Positions 20,002 through 28,366 of a DNA stretch of 64,000 nucleotides are shown piece after piece (the stretch's first letter is position 1; each line of letters opens with the position of its first letter). The stretch spans positions 24,370 through 88,369 of the forward strand of contig JAQWLN010000041.1 of NCBI GenBank assembly GCA_029247265.1, read 5' to 3'. Source of the DNA: Fuerstiella sp. (GTDB lineage Bacteria > Planctomycetota > Planctomycetia > Planctomycetales > Planctomycetaceae). The position numbers and the translations under genes are program-made. The notes beneath the pieces are model-generated. The model saw nothing but the letters and a program-made list of their open reading frames with translations. It had not been told where the DNA came from and searched no databases.

Positions 20002-20235
20002 CTACCGAACCACACTAGTTTCAGAGCTGGCGCCGGGATCGTTGAAATAGTTCAAAGCGCTGCTGGCGATGGGTTCATCCAGCGGATCATCAACGGAAAA
20101 ATAGACGTTGTCCGTTCGCCCGACAGGTTCCTGATAATTCATTCGCCACAGTCGATGAGGCTGTAATTCGTGCATGAGGCCCTGGCATCCCGTGGAACTC
20201 ATCAGAAGCAGGCAAGCGCAGGCGAGTCGTTTCAT
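20002..20235 (-). CDS. Small planctomycete-type lipoprotein
   Basis: A 77-residue predicted lipoprotein. The signal MKRLACACLLLMSS is followed by the lipobox STGC, with Cys at residue 18, and then LMHELQPHRLWRMNYQEP. To my recollection, similar small lipoproteins with an LQPHRLWR-like stretch occur in planctomycetes. The start is fixed by the signal peptide at the ATG at 20235; the frame is open much further upstream without coding character. Its function is unknown. It is divergent from the SGNH hydrolase gene. Confidence 0.62.
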   Translation of the reverse strand: MKRLACACLLLMSSTGCQGLMHELQPHRLWRMNYQEPVGRTDNVYFSVDDPLDEPIASSALNYFNDPGASSETSVVR

Positions 20236-20468
20236 GGTGATTGTCCCCGAAGTTTCGCGGTGAAGTGCGGCTGTTCGCTGGCAAAATGTCGCCGAATCGG
20301 CCACCATGGCGGGCCCGGTTGAGTTTGATGCATCTGTCATAGGACGAAGATTACTCGCCACGATTGCTCGCCATAACACGAAGGCGGTGATCATTCCGTC
20401 CGGAATGGTATTACCGTTTCGTAACCACATCCAACTTCCGCAATTCCTGCCGAACCACGGAGTCCCGT

Positions 20469-21845
20469 ATGCAACGTCGACCGTTTTTTCCTGTTCCCGT
20501 TTGCCTATTCCTGGTGGCGGCGCTGACCGTCGCATCATCCCGGGCTCAGGACGCACCTTCGCCGCCGGCGATGCCCGCGAAGATTGATCTGCAGGATGGC
20601 GACACGCTGGTGTTTCTGGGCGACAGCATCACTCATCAGCGACTGTACACTCAGTATGTCGAGGACTTTTTCTACACACGGTTTCCGGAACGTCGCATTC
20701 ACTTTCACAATGCGGGGATCGGCGGCGCACAGGCGTGGGATGCGCTGCAGCGAGTCAGCCGGGATGTGCTGGACTACAATCCTCGTTATGTCACCATTCT
20801 GCTGGGCATGAACGACGGCCGGTACACACCGTTCGACCCTGATATCTTTGCGACCTATCAGAAGGACATGACGGAAATCGTGGCAAAGCTTCGCGAAGGC
20901 GGCGCGACGCCAGTGCTGATGTCGCCCACGATGTTTGATGCCCGAGCCGCCCAGTTGCGTCAGAATCCGCGACGTCCACGGTCACCGGAAATGCTGTCAC
21001 AGTACAACAGCGTGCTGGCTTATTATGGACGCTGGCTGCAGGACCGAGCCATCGAAACGGGAACCTCCTATGTAGACATGTTCAGCCCGCTGAATGACCT
21101 GACGGTTGAAGCCCGCGAAACAGACCCCGCATTTACGCTGATCAAAGACGCCATACACCCGGATCCGCCTGGGCAACTGGTGATGGCCTATGCGATGATT
21201 GACGACTTGGGGCTGCGCAGCCAAGTGTCCAATATTCGTATTCTGTCAGGCGGGCAGAGCGGTCGAGTCGCTCAGGTGGTCGGTGGCAAGACCAGCAACC
21301 TCAGAGCGACGGTTGACGAAGTTGAGTTCGACTGGACGGCCAACAGCCTGCCGTGGGTCGTGCCGGAAGAAGCTCAGCCGGGGGCAAAGTTGCTGCACCT
21401 TGGCCACCGAGCCAGCAAGGAGGGACTCGAAGTTCACGGACTGAATCGGGGACAGTACGAGGTCATCATCGACGATGTTGTCGTCGGCAGGTATTCTGAC
21501 GTCGCTCTGTCGCGTCATATCGAATTGCAGGACAACAGCAAGACACCTCAGTATCAGCAGGCGATGGCCGTCGCAATGCTCAACAAACAGAAAAACGAAG
21601 GTCCGGTTAAGCAGCTTCGAGACGGCTGGCGGGTGTTTCAGGGATGGGCCAGACAGTCCCGTCAACTGAAAGATCAACCCAATAATGCTCAGCTGGCAGC
21701 GGCCGTGGCGAAGGGACGTGAACGACTCAACGGCCTGGAAGAAAACATCGCCAGCGCAGAGGCGGCCGCGAAACAGATCGAGGACAGGATCTACAAAACC
21801 AACCAGCCAAAAACGCGACACTACGTGATTCGCGCAGTGAAGTAG
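20469..21845 (+). CDS. Secreted SGNH/GDSL hydrolase
   Basis: An exported esterase-like hydrolase of 458 residues. After a signal peptide (VCLFLVAALTVASSRAQ) come the SGNH blocks. These are LGDSITHQR with nucleophile Ser53, NAGIGGAQ, LLGMNDGRY, and the catalytic Asp/His pair in DAIHPDPPGQ. A beta-rich segment and a long charged helical C-terminus (LNGLEENIASAEAAAKQIED) follow the catalytic domain. Substrates of such enzymes in planctomycetes are usually acylated carbohydrates, so that is only a family-level guess. CGGAG lies about seven bases before the ATG. Confidence 0.88.
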   Translation: MQRRPFFPVPVCLFLVAALTVASSRAQDAPSPPAMPAKIDLQDGDTLVFLGDSITHQRLYTQYVEDFFYTRFPERRIHFHNAGIGGAQAWDALQRVSRDVLDYNPRYVTILLGMNDGRYTPFDPDIFATYQKDMTEIVAKLREGGATPVLMSPTMFDARAAQLRQNPRRPRSPEMLSQYNSVLAYYGRWLQDRAIETGTSYVDMFSPLNDLTVEARETDPAFTLIKDAIHPDPPGQLVMAYAMIDDLGLRSQVSNIRILSGGQSGRVAQVVGGKTSNLRATVDEVEFDWTANSLPWVVPEEAQPGAKLLHLGHRASKEGLEVHGLNRGQYEVIIDDVVVGRYSDVALSRHIELQDNSKTPQYQQAMAVAMLNKQKNEGPVKQLRDGWRVFQGWARQSRQLKDQPNNAQLAAAVAKGRERLNGLEENIASAEAAAKQIEDRIYKTNQPKTRHYVIRAVK

Positions 21846-21924
21846 CAATCTCGATGACCGTCAAAAAAACGCAGGGCCGGCCTTACCTGCCGAAATTCCT
21901 GTCCCACTTCAAAACTAAAGGACT

Positions 21925-21941
21925 GTCAGGAACAGCCTGAC
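21925..21941. repeat. Short inverted repeat before the HEAT/PQQ pair
   Basis: GTCAGG-AACAG-CCTGAC forms a six-base-pair stem-loop 14 bases before the ATG at 21955. It resembles intergenic repeat sequences I associate with planctomycete genomes, but only one copy is seen here. Confidence 0.35.
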
Positions 21942-21954
21942 CTACGGAGTTGAA

Positions 21955-23094
21955 ATGAACAGATTTACGATTCCCATCGCAATGCTGTGTCTTGTCACGC
22001 CTGCATTTGCCGACGATGCCGCAGATGCGATTAAGGCGATTCAGTCGGTCGGCGAGCGTTCCAAAGGTGCAACAAACGCCCGTGCTGCTGTGCAGACCCT
22101 GAAACAGCACGGCGGCAAAAACCTTCTTCCCATTCTCAAGGCCTTCAAGGGCAGTTCTCTTTTAACAAAGAACTGGCTCCGTAGCGTATTTGAAGCGATT
22201 GCGGACGCAGAGCAGAAAGCTGGCCGGGCACTGCCCAAAGGCGATCTGCTGACGTTCGTAAAAGACACTTCAGAATCACCGTCTGCCAGACGTCTGGCTT
22301 TCGAATGGCTGCTGCAGCGCAGTCCGCAACTTGAAAGCGAATTGATTCCCGGCATGCTGCTGGATCCCAGTCCGGATTTTCGACGCGACGCTGTCAGGAG
22401 ACTGATCGACCAGGCGTCTGAAGCGAAAGATGACGCGGCCACAGATCTGTACGAAAAAGCGCTGACGGGGGCAGTTCATGAAGATCAGGTGACGACGATA
22501 TCCAAAGCCCTGAAGGATGCCGGAAAAGAAGTGGACATTTCCCGGCACTTTGGTTTTCTGATGACATGGAAGATCATCGGTCCGTTTGACAACAAGGACC
22601 AAAAAGGCTTCCCGATAGCCTATCCACCGGAAGCGAAGGTCGATTTGAGTGCCGAATACGATGGTCAGCTGGGTAAAGTTAAGTGGGAGCCAATCGCCAC
22701 CGACGACGACTACGGCGTTCTGGACATCGGCAAACAGATTGAGAACTACAAAGGCTCACTGATGTATACCACCACGACCTGGCAAAGCGAGAAGGATCAG
22801 GCCGTTGAAATTCGACTGGGCACACCGAATGCCTGGAAGTTGTGGGTGAACGGGGCGCTGGTTTTTGAACGCGAGGAATATCATCGGGGCACTCGACTGG
22901 ATCAGTACAAAGTCCCCGTCTCTCTGAAGGCGGGATCGAACACAATACTGGTCAAGATCTGCCAGAACGAACAGGAACAGTCGTGGGCACAGGATTACAA
23001 GTTTCAACTGAGAGTGTGTGATCGCACGGGCGCAGCAGTGCTTCCCGTGACACAGGCAGCGGCCAACAGTACTCCGCGAAAGGAAATTCGATAA
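21955..23094 (+). CDS. Secreted HEAT-repeat and beta-sandwich protein
   Basis: An exported protein of 379 residues. A signal peptide (FTIPIAMLCLVTPAFA) precedes a helical repeat region, TLKQHGGKNLLPILKAFKGS and AFEWLLQRSPQLESELIPGM, of HEAT type. From about residue 195 there is a beta-sandwich region, with WKIIGPFDNKDQKGF and RLGTPNAWKLWVNGALVFER, that resembles carbohydrate-binding jelly-roll modules. The stop and the next start overlap as TAATG, so it is translationally coupled to the PQQ propeller protein. The two probably act together outside the cytoplasm. GGAG lies before the ATG. Confidence 0.78.
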   Translation: MNRFTIPIAMLCLVTPAFADDAADAIKAIQSVGERSKGATNARAAVQTLKQHGGKNLLPILKAFKGSSLLTKNWLRSVFEAIADAEQKAGRALPKGDLLTFVKDTSESPSARRLAFEWLLQRSPQLESELIPGMLLDPSPDFRRDAVRRLIDQASEAKDDAATDLYEKALTGAVHEDQVTTISKALKDAGKEVDISRHFGFLMTWKIIGPFDNKDQKGFPIAYPPEAKVDLSAEYDGQLGKVKWEPIATDDDYGVLDIGKQIENYKGSLMYTTTTWQSEKDQAVEIRLGTPNAWKLWVNGALVFEREEYHRGTRLDQYKVPVSLKAGSNTILVKICQNEQEQSWAQDYKFQLRVCDRTGAAVLPVTQAAANSTPRKEIR

Positions 23095-24338
23095 TGAAGT
23101 ATCTGCCATCAGCGACAATCCGCATCCCTGCCGCACTGGCATTGGCAGGACTTGCAGTGACAGCTTTTCCGTCACCCACACATGCGGGCGACTGGCGACA
23201 GTTCCGCGGTAACGATGCCAATTCCATCGCCCTCGGAGAAAACCTGCCAACCGAACTCAGCGGCGATTCGATCGCATGGAAAGTGGATCTGCCGGGCCGG
23301 GGTCTGTCCGGACCAATCACCGTCGGACAACAGATACTGCTGACGGCCAGCTCCGGGTATTCACAGGACCGGCTGCACATCATGAGTTTCGATGCTGAAA
23401 CCGGCGAAACTCAATGGGAACGACAGTTTGAAGCGACCGGTCGCACTGGCTGCCATCCCAAGATGTGCGTTGCCACTCCGACACCGGCAAGCGACGGCGA
23501 ACGCGTCTTTGCATTTTACTCCAGCAGCGATCTGATCTGCACAGACCTTGCCGGAAATCTGCAATGGTATCGTGGTCTTGGTGCCGAATACCGCAATGCC
23601 AGCAACAGTCTGGGCATGTCGTCGTCGCCAATCGTCATTGGCTCAACGGTGATTGTTCAGGCGGAAAGCGAAGCTGAGGCCTTTGCGGCCGGCGTTGATA
23701 CCGTCACCGGCGAAACAAAATGGAAAATCGATCGTCCGCGGAAAGCAAACTGGACGTCTCCTACGATTCTGCCCGCGGCCGAGGGCCGCCCCGCGCTGGC
23801 GCTGCTGCAGTCTTCTGCGGGGCTGTCTGCCGTCGACCCGGAAACGGGGAACGTGGTCTGGACCTTTGATAATGGTGCGTCAACGATTCCGTCCTCACTG
23901 GTGGTCGACGGAACCGTCGTCATTCCGTCAAACGGCCTGACAACGATTAAACCTTCTGCCGACGGTAGTGCTATTGAATCGGTCTGGAACGCGTCCAATC
24001 TTGGACCATCGACTCCCAGCCCCGTGGTAATTAACGGCCTGACGATCACAGTGAATTCGGCCGGAGCTCTGTCTGCCGGAGATATAACAACGGGCGAACG
24101 TCTGTGGCAACTTAGACTAAAAGGCAAATTCAGCGGTACTCCGCTGGCGTCCAATGGCCACCTGTTTTTCTTCAACGAAGCAGGATATGCATTCGTCGTG
24201 CGACCTGAAAAGGAGAAGGGCAAAATTGTTTCTGAACTGGATCTGACGGAAACCATTCTGGCCAGTCCGGCGGCTTCCGACAACGCTTTTTACGTGCGAA
24301 GCGACGGCCATTTGTGGAAGTTCTCAGAACAGCGGTAG
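23094..24338 (+). CDS. Secreted PQQ-type beta-propeller protein
   Basis: An exported protein of 414 residues built from PQQ-like propeller blades. A signal sequence ending near PSPTHAG is followed by DWRQFRGNDANSIALGE, typical of planctomycete propeller proteins. Recurrent blade motifs include DAETGETQWERQF, DTVTGETKWKIDR, DPETGNVVWTFDN and DITTGERLWQLRL. No catalytic residues of a quinoprotein dehydrogenase are visible, so it is more likely a binding or scaffold protein. It is coupled to the upstream HEAT/beta-sandwich gene. Confidence 0.88.
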   Translation: MKYLPSATIRIPAALALAGLAVTAFPSPTHAGDWRQFRGNDANSIALGENLPTELSGDSIAWKVDLPGRGLSGPITVGQQILLTASSGYSQDRLHIMSFDAETGETQWERQFEATGRTGCHPKMCVATPTPASDGERVFAFYSSSDLICTDLAGNLQWYRGLGAEYRNASNSLGMSSSPIVIGSTVIVQAESEAEAFAAGVDTVTGETKWKIDRPRKANWTSPTILPAAEGRPALALLQSSAGLSAVDPETGNVVWTFDNGASTIPSSLVVDGTVVIPSNGLTTIKPSADGSAIESVWNASNLGPSTPSPVVINGLTITVNSAGALSAGDITTGERLWQLRLKGKFSGTPLASNGHLFFFNEAGYAFVVRPEKEKGKIVSELDLTETILASPAASDNAFYVRSDGHLWKFSEQR

Positions 24339-24455
24339 ATTCCATGCTGTAGCCAATTAGGCTGGCTCACGGCCGCGACTGACGTGTTTCGACCTGAGAA
24401 GATGGCATGCCCACGAGCCAGCACGATTCACGAGAATAAATAAACTGCTCTTCAA

Positions 24456-24866
24456 ATGTCTGATCTCAGCGTACCTGTTGCCATTGGGCTCGGCGGATTC
24501 GTCGGTGCTGTGGCACGGTTCTATGTCTCCAGCGGTGTGGCGAAAGCCTGTGGCGAGGACCTTGCCTTTGCAGGCACAATGTCAGTGAACCTGATCGGCT
24601 GTTTTGCGATTGGAGTTCTTTCGACGATTGCCACACGCACATCCGTGTTTTCGCCGCTGGTACAAACCTGTCTGATTACCGGCCTGCTGGGGTCGCTGAC
24701 AACATTTTCAACGTTTGCTTTTGAATCTCTGAGCCTGATGCAGACGGGACGTTTCGCAGCAGCCGTGCTCAACATGAGTGCCAATTTACTGGCTGGCCTG
24801 GTTCTGGCATGGCTGGGGATTCAGGTTGCCGGTCTGTTTCTGTCCGACGTCTCGGCAAACGGTTAG
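24456..24866 (+). CDS. crcB: Fluoride exporter FluC/CrcB
   Basis: A 136-residue, four-helix membrane channel that lets fluoride leave the cell. The family motifs are in place: GGFVGAVARFYV in helix 1, GTMSVNLIGCF in helix 2, and GLLGSLTTFSTFAFES in helix 3, including the Phe and Thr residues lining the fluoride path. It is single-gene length, so it should dimerise with itself. The MATE gene begins 12 bases after its stop, suggesting an operon. I looked for a fluoride riboswitch upstream and did not find a convincing one. Confidence 0.93.
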   Translation: MSDLSVPVAIGLGGFVGAVARFYVSSGVAKACGEDLAFAGTMSVNLIGCFAIGVLSTIATRTSVFSPLVQTCLITGLLGSLTTFSTFAFESLSLMQTGRFAAAVLNMSANLLAGLVLAWLGIQVAGLFLSDVSANG

Positions 24867-24878
24867 GTTCCTGCGAGC

Positions 24879-26333
24879 ATGTCGGAGAGTGAAATCAATT
24901 CGGTAGTGAAACACGATTCCGCGCAGTCGAACGTCGCCGAGCCAGGAAGTTTCCGTGAACTGCTGCACGTGGCACTGCCGCTGATCATCAGTTCCGGCTC
25001 ACTGTCCGTGATGAGCGCCGTCGACCGCATGATGCTGGCGGGGTATTCCGCCGACGCACTGGCCGCGGTGACTCCTGCGTCAATGTTGCATTGGACGATT
25101 GTCTGTATTCCGTTGGGTACGATTTTGTATTCCAACACATTCATTTCGCAATACGACGGGGCAGGCCGCACGGGTCGCCTGACAGCATCGCTGTTCCAGG
25201 CGATCTGGCTGGCAGTGATCTCCGGGATTCTGCTGACTCTGGTGACACCGTGGACGCATACACTGCTTTCCATGACCGGGCACGAAGCAGGAGTTGTTGC
25301 CGAAGAGACCATCTATTTCAATACACTGTGCAGTGGCAGCAGTGTGCTGCTGCTGGCCATGGCTCTCAGCTGTTTTTTCAGCGGACGACGACAGACTCAG
25401 GTTGTCATGTACGTCAATCTGTTCAGCACTGTGGTTAACTTCGGGCTGAACTATCTGCTGATCTTCGGCAACGGGCCGTTTCCTGAAATGGGCATTCGCG
25501 GGGCCGCAGTAGCCACAGTGGCCGCTCGTTTCTTTGACATTGCCGCTTACATCGTACTGATGAGACGAGCGAATCGATCGGGCACCTTTCCCTTTCGAAA
25601 GTGCTGGCGGATGGACCGTACGCTGCTGAAAAAGTATCTGAGATTCGGATTGCCCAGCGGGCTGCATTATTTTGTCGACAACTCCGGGTTTACCATTTTC
25701 CTGTTGATTGTCGGCAGTCTGAGTCGAGATGCACTGGCGGCGACAAACCTGGCCTTCAGCGTGAATGGTCTGATCTTTGTCCCGTTGCTGGGATTCGGCA
25801 CGGCGGTCCAGACTCTGGTCGGCCATCACATCGGCGCCGGGCTGCAGCCTGCTGTTGTGCGGACGACATGGAATGCTGTCCGCATGGCCGTCGTCTGGAC
25901 CGGTTCGGCAGCGCTTTTGTTGATTTTGTTCCCGGCCGTCAGTCTGATGCCGTTTGTCGCGTTCAGCGTTGATGGTTCGGCGGCCGCTGAGTCGCTGCAG
26001 CGACTGTTGCCCACTGCCACAATTCTGCTGCAGTTTGTCGCGGTTTATTCCGTGTTCGATGCACTGGCCGTTGTCTTTGCGTCAGCCCTGCGCGGCGCCG
26101 GCGACACGTTGTTCCCCATGCTCATCACAATGTTTTCCAGTTGGTTTGTGATGACACTGCCCGCGTGGTGGATTCTGTCATCCGGCAGCGCTACTCCTCA
26201 GCGACTATGGCTGACCTGCACGGTACATATCGTGTTCATGGGCACCATGATGCTGCTGAGATATCGCACGGGGCACTGGAAGCAGATTCACGTCATTGAT
26301 GACGCTGGAGACGGAATCAAGCAACCGACATAA
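24879..26333 (+). CDS. MATE-family efflux transporter
   Basis: An inner-membrane multidrug/toxin extruder of 484 residues with about 12 helices. The N-terminal ELLHVALPLIISSGSLSVMS and VDRMMLAGYSADALAAVTPAS match the MATE start. The two-fold repeat is seen again near FGLPSGLHYFVDNSGFTIFL. It is driven by Na+ or H+ and its substrate is unknown. It is encoded just behind crcB, so the pair may form a small exporter operon. Its 3' end overlaps the convergent DUF1501 gene by 17 bases. Confidence 0.9.
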   Translation: MSESEINSVVKHDSAQSNVAEPGSFRELLHVALPLIISSGSLSVMSAVDRMMLAGYSADALAAVTPASMLHWTIVCIPLGTILYSNTFISQYDGAGRTGRLTASLFQAIWLAVISGILLTLVTPWTHTLLSMTGHEAGVVAEETIYFNTLCSGSSVLLLAMALSCFFSGRRQTQVVMYVNLFSTVVNFGLNYLLIFGNGPFPEMGIRGAAVATVAARFFDIAAYIVLMRRANRSGTFPFRKCWRMDRTLLKKYLRFGLPSGLHYFVDNSGFTIFLLIVGSLSRDALAATNLAFSVNGLIFVPLLGFGTAVQTLVGHHIGAGLQPAVVRTTWNAVRMAVVWTGSAALLLILFPAVSLMPFVAFSVDGSAAAESLQRLLPTATILLQFVAVYSVFDALAVVFASALRGAGDTLFPMLITMFSSWFVMTLPAWWILSSGSATPQRLWLTCTVHIVFMGTMMLLRYRTGHWKQIHVIDDAGDGIKQPT

Positions 26334-27738
26334 TCTCGTCGATTGGATCACCAAAGGGCAGAATCTGCATAGGTCGTCCCTGCAGATCGTGCAGCGTGTG
26401 TTTATGATTGATACCAAGATGACGGTATACCGACGCCCACAGGTCATTGGGTGTCAGGATGCGTTCGACCGGATGTTCGCCCTTGCTATTCGTGGCACCA
26501 ATGACCTGTCCGGTTCTCATGCCACCGCCGGAGACCAATACCGACATTGCCTTCGGCCAGTGGTCTCGACCAGGTTGTTCGACGCCTGTCTTTGTTCCAC
26601 GTTGCACGGTAATGCGGGGTGTGCGCCCGAATTCTCCCGTCGCCACCAATAGTACCTTACGATCCAGGCCGCGTTCGTAAAGATCTTCAATCAATGCCGT
26701 AAGCGCCTGATCATACACGGGCAGACGCCATTCGCTGTCCTTGAAGATGTGGGCGTTGACGGCATGTGAGTCCCAGTTGTACGCGCCCTCTTTGGGCATC
26801 GGCACTCCCTGGGCATACGGATTCTCCCAGACCATTGTGACAAACCGCACACCGGCTTCGACAAGACGACGACCCAGAATGGCTCGCTGCCCATAAGCAT
26901 GCCAGCCGTATCGATCCCGCAACTCCTTCGGCTCCTTCGACAAATCAAATGCGTTTCGCACCTTGTCGCTCATCAGCATATCGACGGCCTGACGATTGAA
27001 GCTGTCCATCGCTTTCATCGTGCCGCTTTTGTCGACATCGCGGCGGAACTGGTCAACACCTTCCAGCATCGCCAGGCGGTCATCAAGGCGTCCTTCCATC
27101 GCTTTTTTGACTCCGATGTTCTGGACCTTGAAGTCATCGTCGCTGGGATTACCACCGACGATAAACGGCGTCGTGGATGGCCCCAACCATGCAGGCCCCA
27201 TCGCAAATGTGTCGATGCCCGCTCGGCTGGCATCCACTTCATTTACGCATACCGGCATTTCGCTGGTGCCGTCTTCCAGCATTTTTTTGATGATGCAGCT
27301 GACGGCAGGAGCGTCGTTAACAGTTCCGGTCGGTGTCGCCGGAACGCGACCGGTCATCAGGCGTTTGTGGCCGCCACCATGGTCAGCGAACTCATGATGG
27401 ATCGATCGAATCAGATTGAACTTATCGGCGATCCTGGCGTGCATCGGCAACAGTTCGCAGACGTCAAGCCCCGGCACATTGGTCTGAATCGGATTGAATT
27501 CGCCACGATATTCGGCCGGTGCATGCGGCTTCATGTCGTACGTTTCCATGTGCGGCGGCCCTCCCGGCAACCACACAAAGATGACGGACGTGTCGCTGAG
27601 ATCATTACCGACTGCGGCGGCCTGAGCCTTGTACGACAGGTAGTCGCTCATGCCCATGCCAAGAACGCTGAATCCTCCCAGTTCGAGAAACGTCCGACGG
27701 TTCATCGGCCCGGGGCAGTTTCGCTGGCGGTGTTTCAT
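26317..27738 (-). CDS. DUF1501 protein with Tat signal
   Basis: An exported protein of 473 residues in the DUF1501 family (alkaline-phosphatase/sulfatase-like fold) that is abundant in planctomycetes. The N-terminus carries a twin-arginine signal, MNRRTFLELGGFSVLG. Family landmarks follow: VIFVWLPGGPPHMETYDMK, HHEFADHGGGHKRLM, VATGEFGRTPRI, and RDHWPKAMSVLVSGGGM. The ATG at 27738 has AGGA upstream and is preferred over the longer open frame to 27807. Such genes usually sit beside DUF1549/DUF1553 cytochrome-like partners; here none is adjacent. It should be a substrate of the Tat system. No reaction is established. Confidence 0.92.
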   Translation of the reverse strand: MKHRQRNCPGPMNRRTFLELGGFSVLGMGMSDYLSYKAQAAAVGNDLSDTSVIFVWLPGGPPHMETYDMKPHAPAEYRGEFNPIQTNVPGLDVCELLPMHARIADKFNLIRSIHHEFADHGGGHKRLMTGRVPATPTGTVNDAPAVSCIIKKMLEDGTSEMPVCVNEVDASRAGIDTFAMGPAWLGPSTTPFIVGGNPSDDDFKVQNIGVKKAMEGRLDDRLAMLEGVDQFRRDVDKSGTMKAMDSFNRQAVDMLMSDKVRNAFDLSKEPKELRDRYGWHAYGQRAILGRRLVEAGVRFVTMVWENPYAQGVPMPKEGAYNWDSHAVNAHIFKDSEWRLPVYDQALTALIEDLYERGLDRKVLLVATGEFGRTPRITVQRGTKTGVEQPGRDHWPKAMSVLVSGGGMRTGQVIGATNSKGEHPVERILTPNDLWASVYRHLGINHKHTLHDLQGRPMQILPFGDPIDEIMSVA

Positions 27739-27987
27739 GAAGTGGTCCTTGGTGCATGGCGGGAAGGACGAGTGTGGACGTCGCTGGCAGAATTCCGGAT
27801 GTGGCACAGTATGACTTATTCATCGGTCTAACGGGAAACCTCAATGGCGAAATTCTGTTCCGGCGGACTTCCAAGAGCAGAAAACAGGCGTTTTTACAGG
27901 CACAGAACGAATAAACGAGCTGAACACTGAGGCGGTGCGTGGCACAAGAACAACATTAATCGGCTCCGCAACGATCGGCAGCCAGCG

Positions 27988-28347
27988 TCACGAATCTGAA
28001 ATCAGCGTGCCGACCTGGGCGGAAAACTGACCGCGACTCATGACTTTTCCGAAGCCGACACTTCTTGCCGCGTCAAGTTTCGCGGTGTGAACATGCGGAC
28101 CATACGCGACAGCTCGGTGCAGCACATCGGCAGGAATAGAATCCGCAAGACTGGTGAGCTCCAGACTCGGCAGTCCCAGATCCACCAGCAAGAGTGCGGT
28201 GGGATCTTCGCTGATTGCCGCGACCACATCCAAAACCGATCCGGCGCTGCAAAACGATCGCCCAGCCTGCGCAGCATATCCGCTGACCGTGCTGCTGAGC
28301 ATCAGATCGTTGGCTAACAGAACAACGAACGTTGCAGGTGATGTCAT
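27988..28347 (-). CDS. Degenerate receiver-like protein
   Basis: A 119-residue stand-alone domain with the overall pattern of a response-regulator receiver. A first strand (TFVVLLANDLML) is followed by LLLVDLGLPSLE with Asp56 at the phosphorylation position, and by a later AYGPHVHTAKLDAARSVGFG segment. The conserved Lys of the KPF turn is not present (VMSRGQFS), and the acidic pocket is incomplete, so phosphorylation by a normal mechanism is doubtful. TAGGAG precedes the ATG. It lies 19 bases downstream of the HtrA-like protease gene, in the same orientation. Confidence 0.6.
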   Translation of the reverse strand: MTSPATFVVLLANDLMLSSTVSGYAAQAGRSFCSAGSVLDVVAAISEDPTALLLVDLGLPSLELTSLADSIPADVLHRAVAYGPHVHTAKLDAARSVGFGKVMSRGQFSAQVGTLISDS

Positions 28348-28366
28348 CAGGAACTCCTACGAAATT

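Noticed and set aside
24339..24455. A possible fluoride riboswitch before crcB (GATGGCATGCCCAC resembles part of the crcB motif).
   Set aside because: The conserved pseudoknot core and flanking stems of the crcB motif could not be matched.
16781..26333. Two convergent gene pairs that both overlap by exactly 17 bases (16781-16797 and 26317-26333).
   Set aside because: The sequences differ and short convergent overlaps are common, so the equal length is most likely chance.
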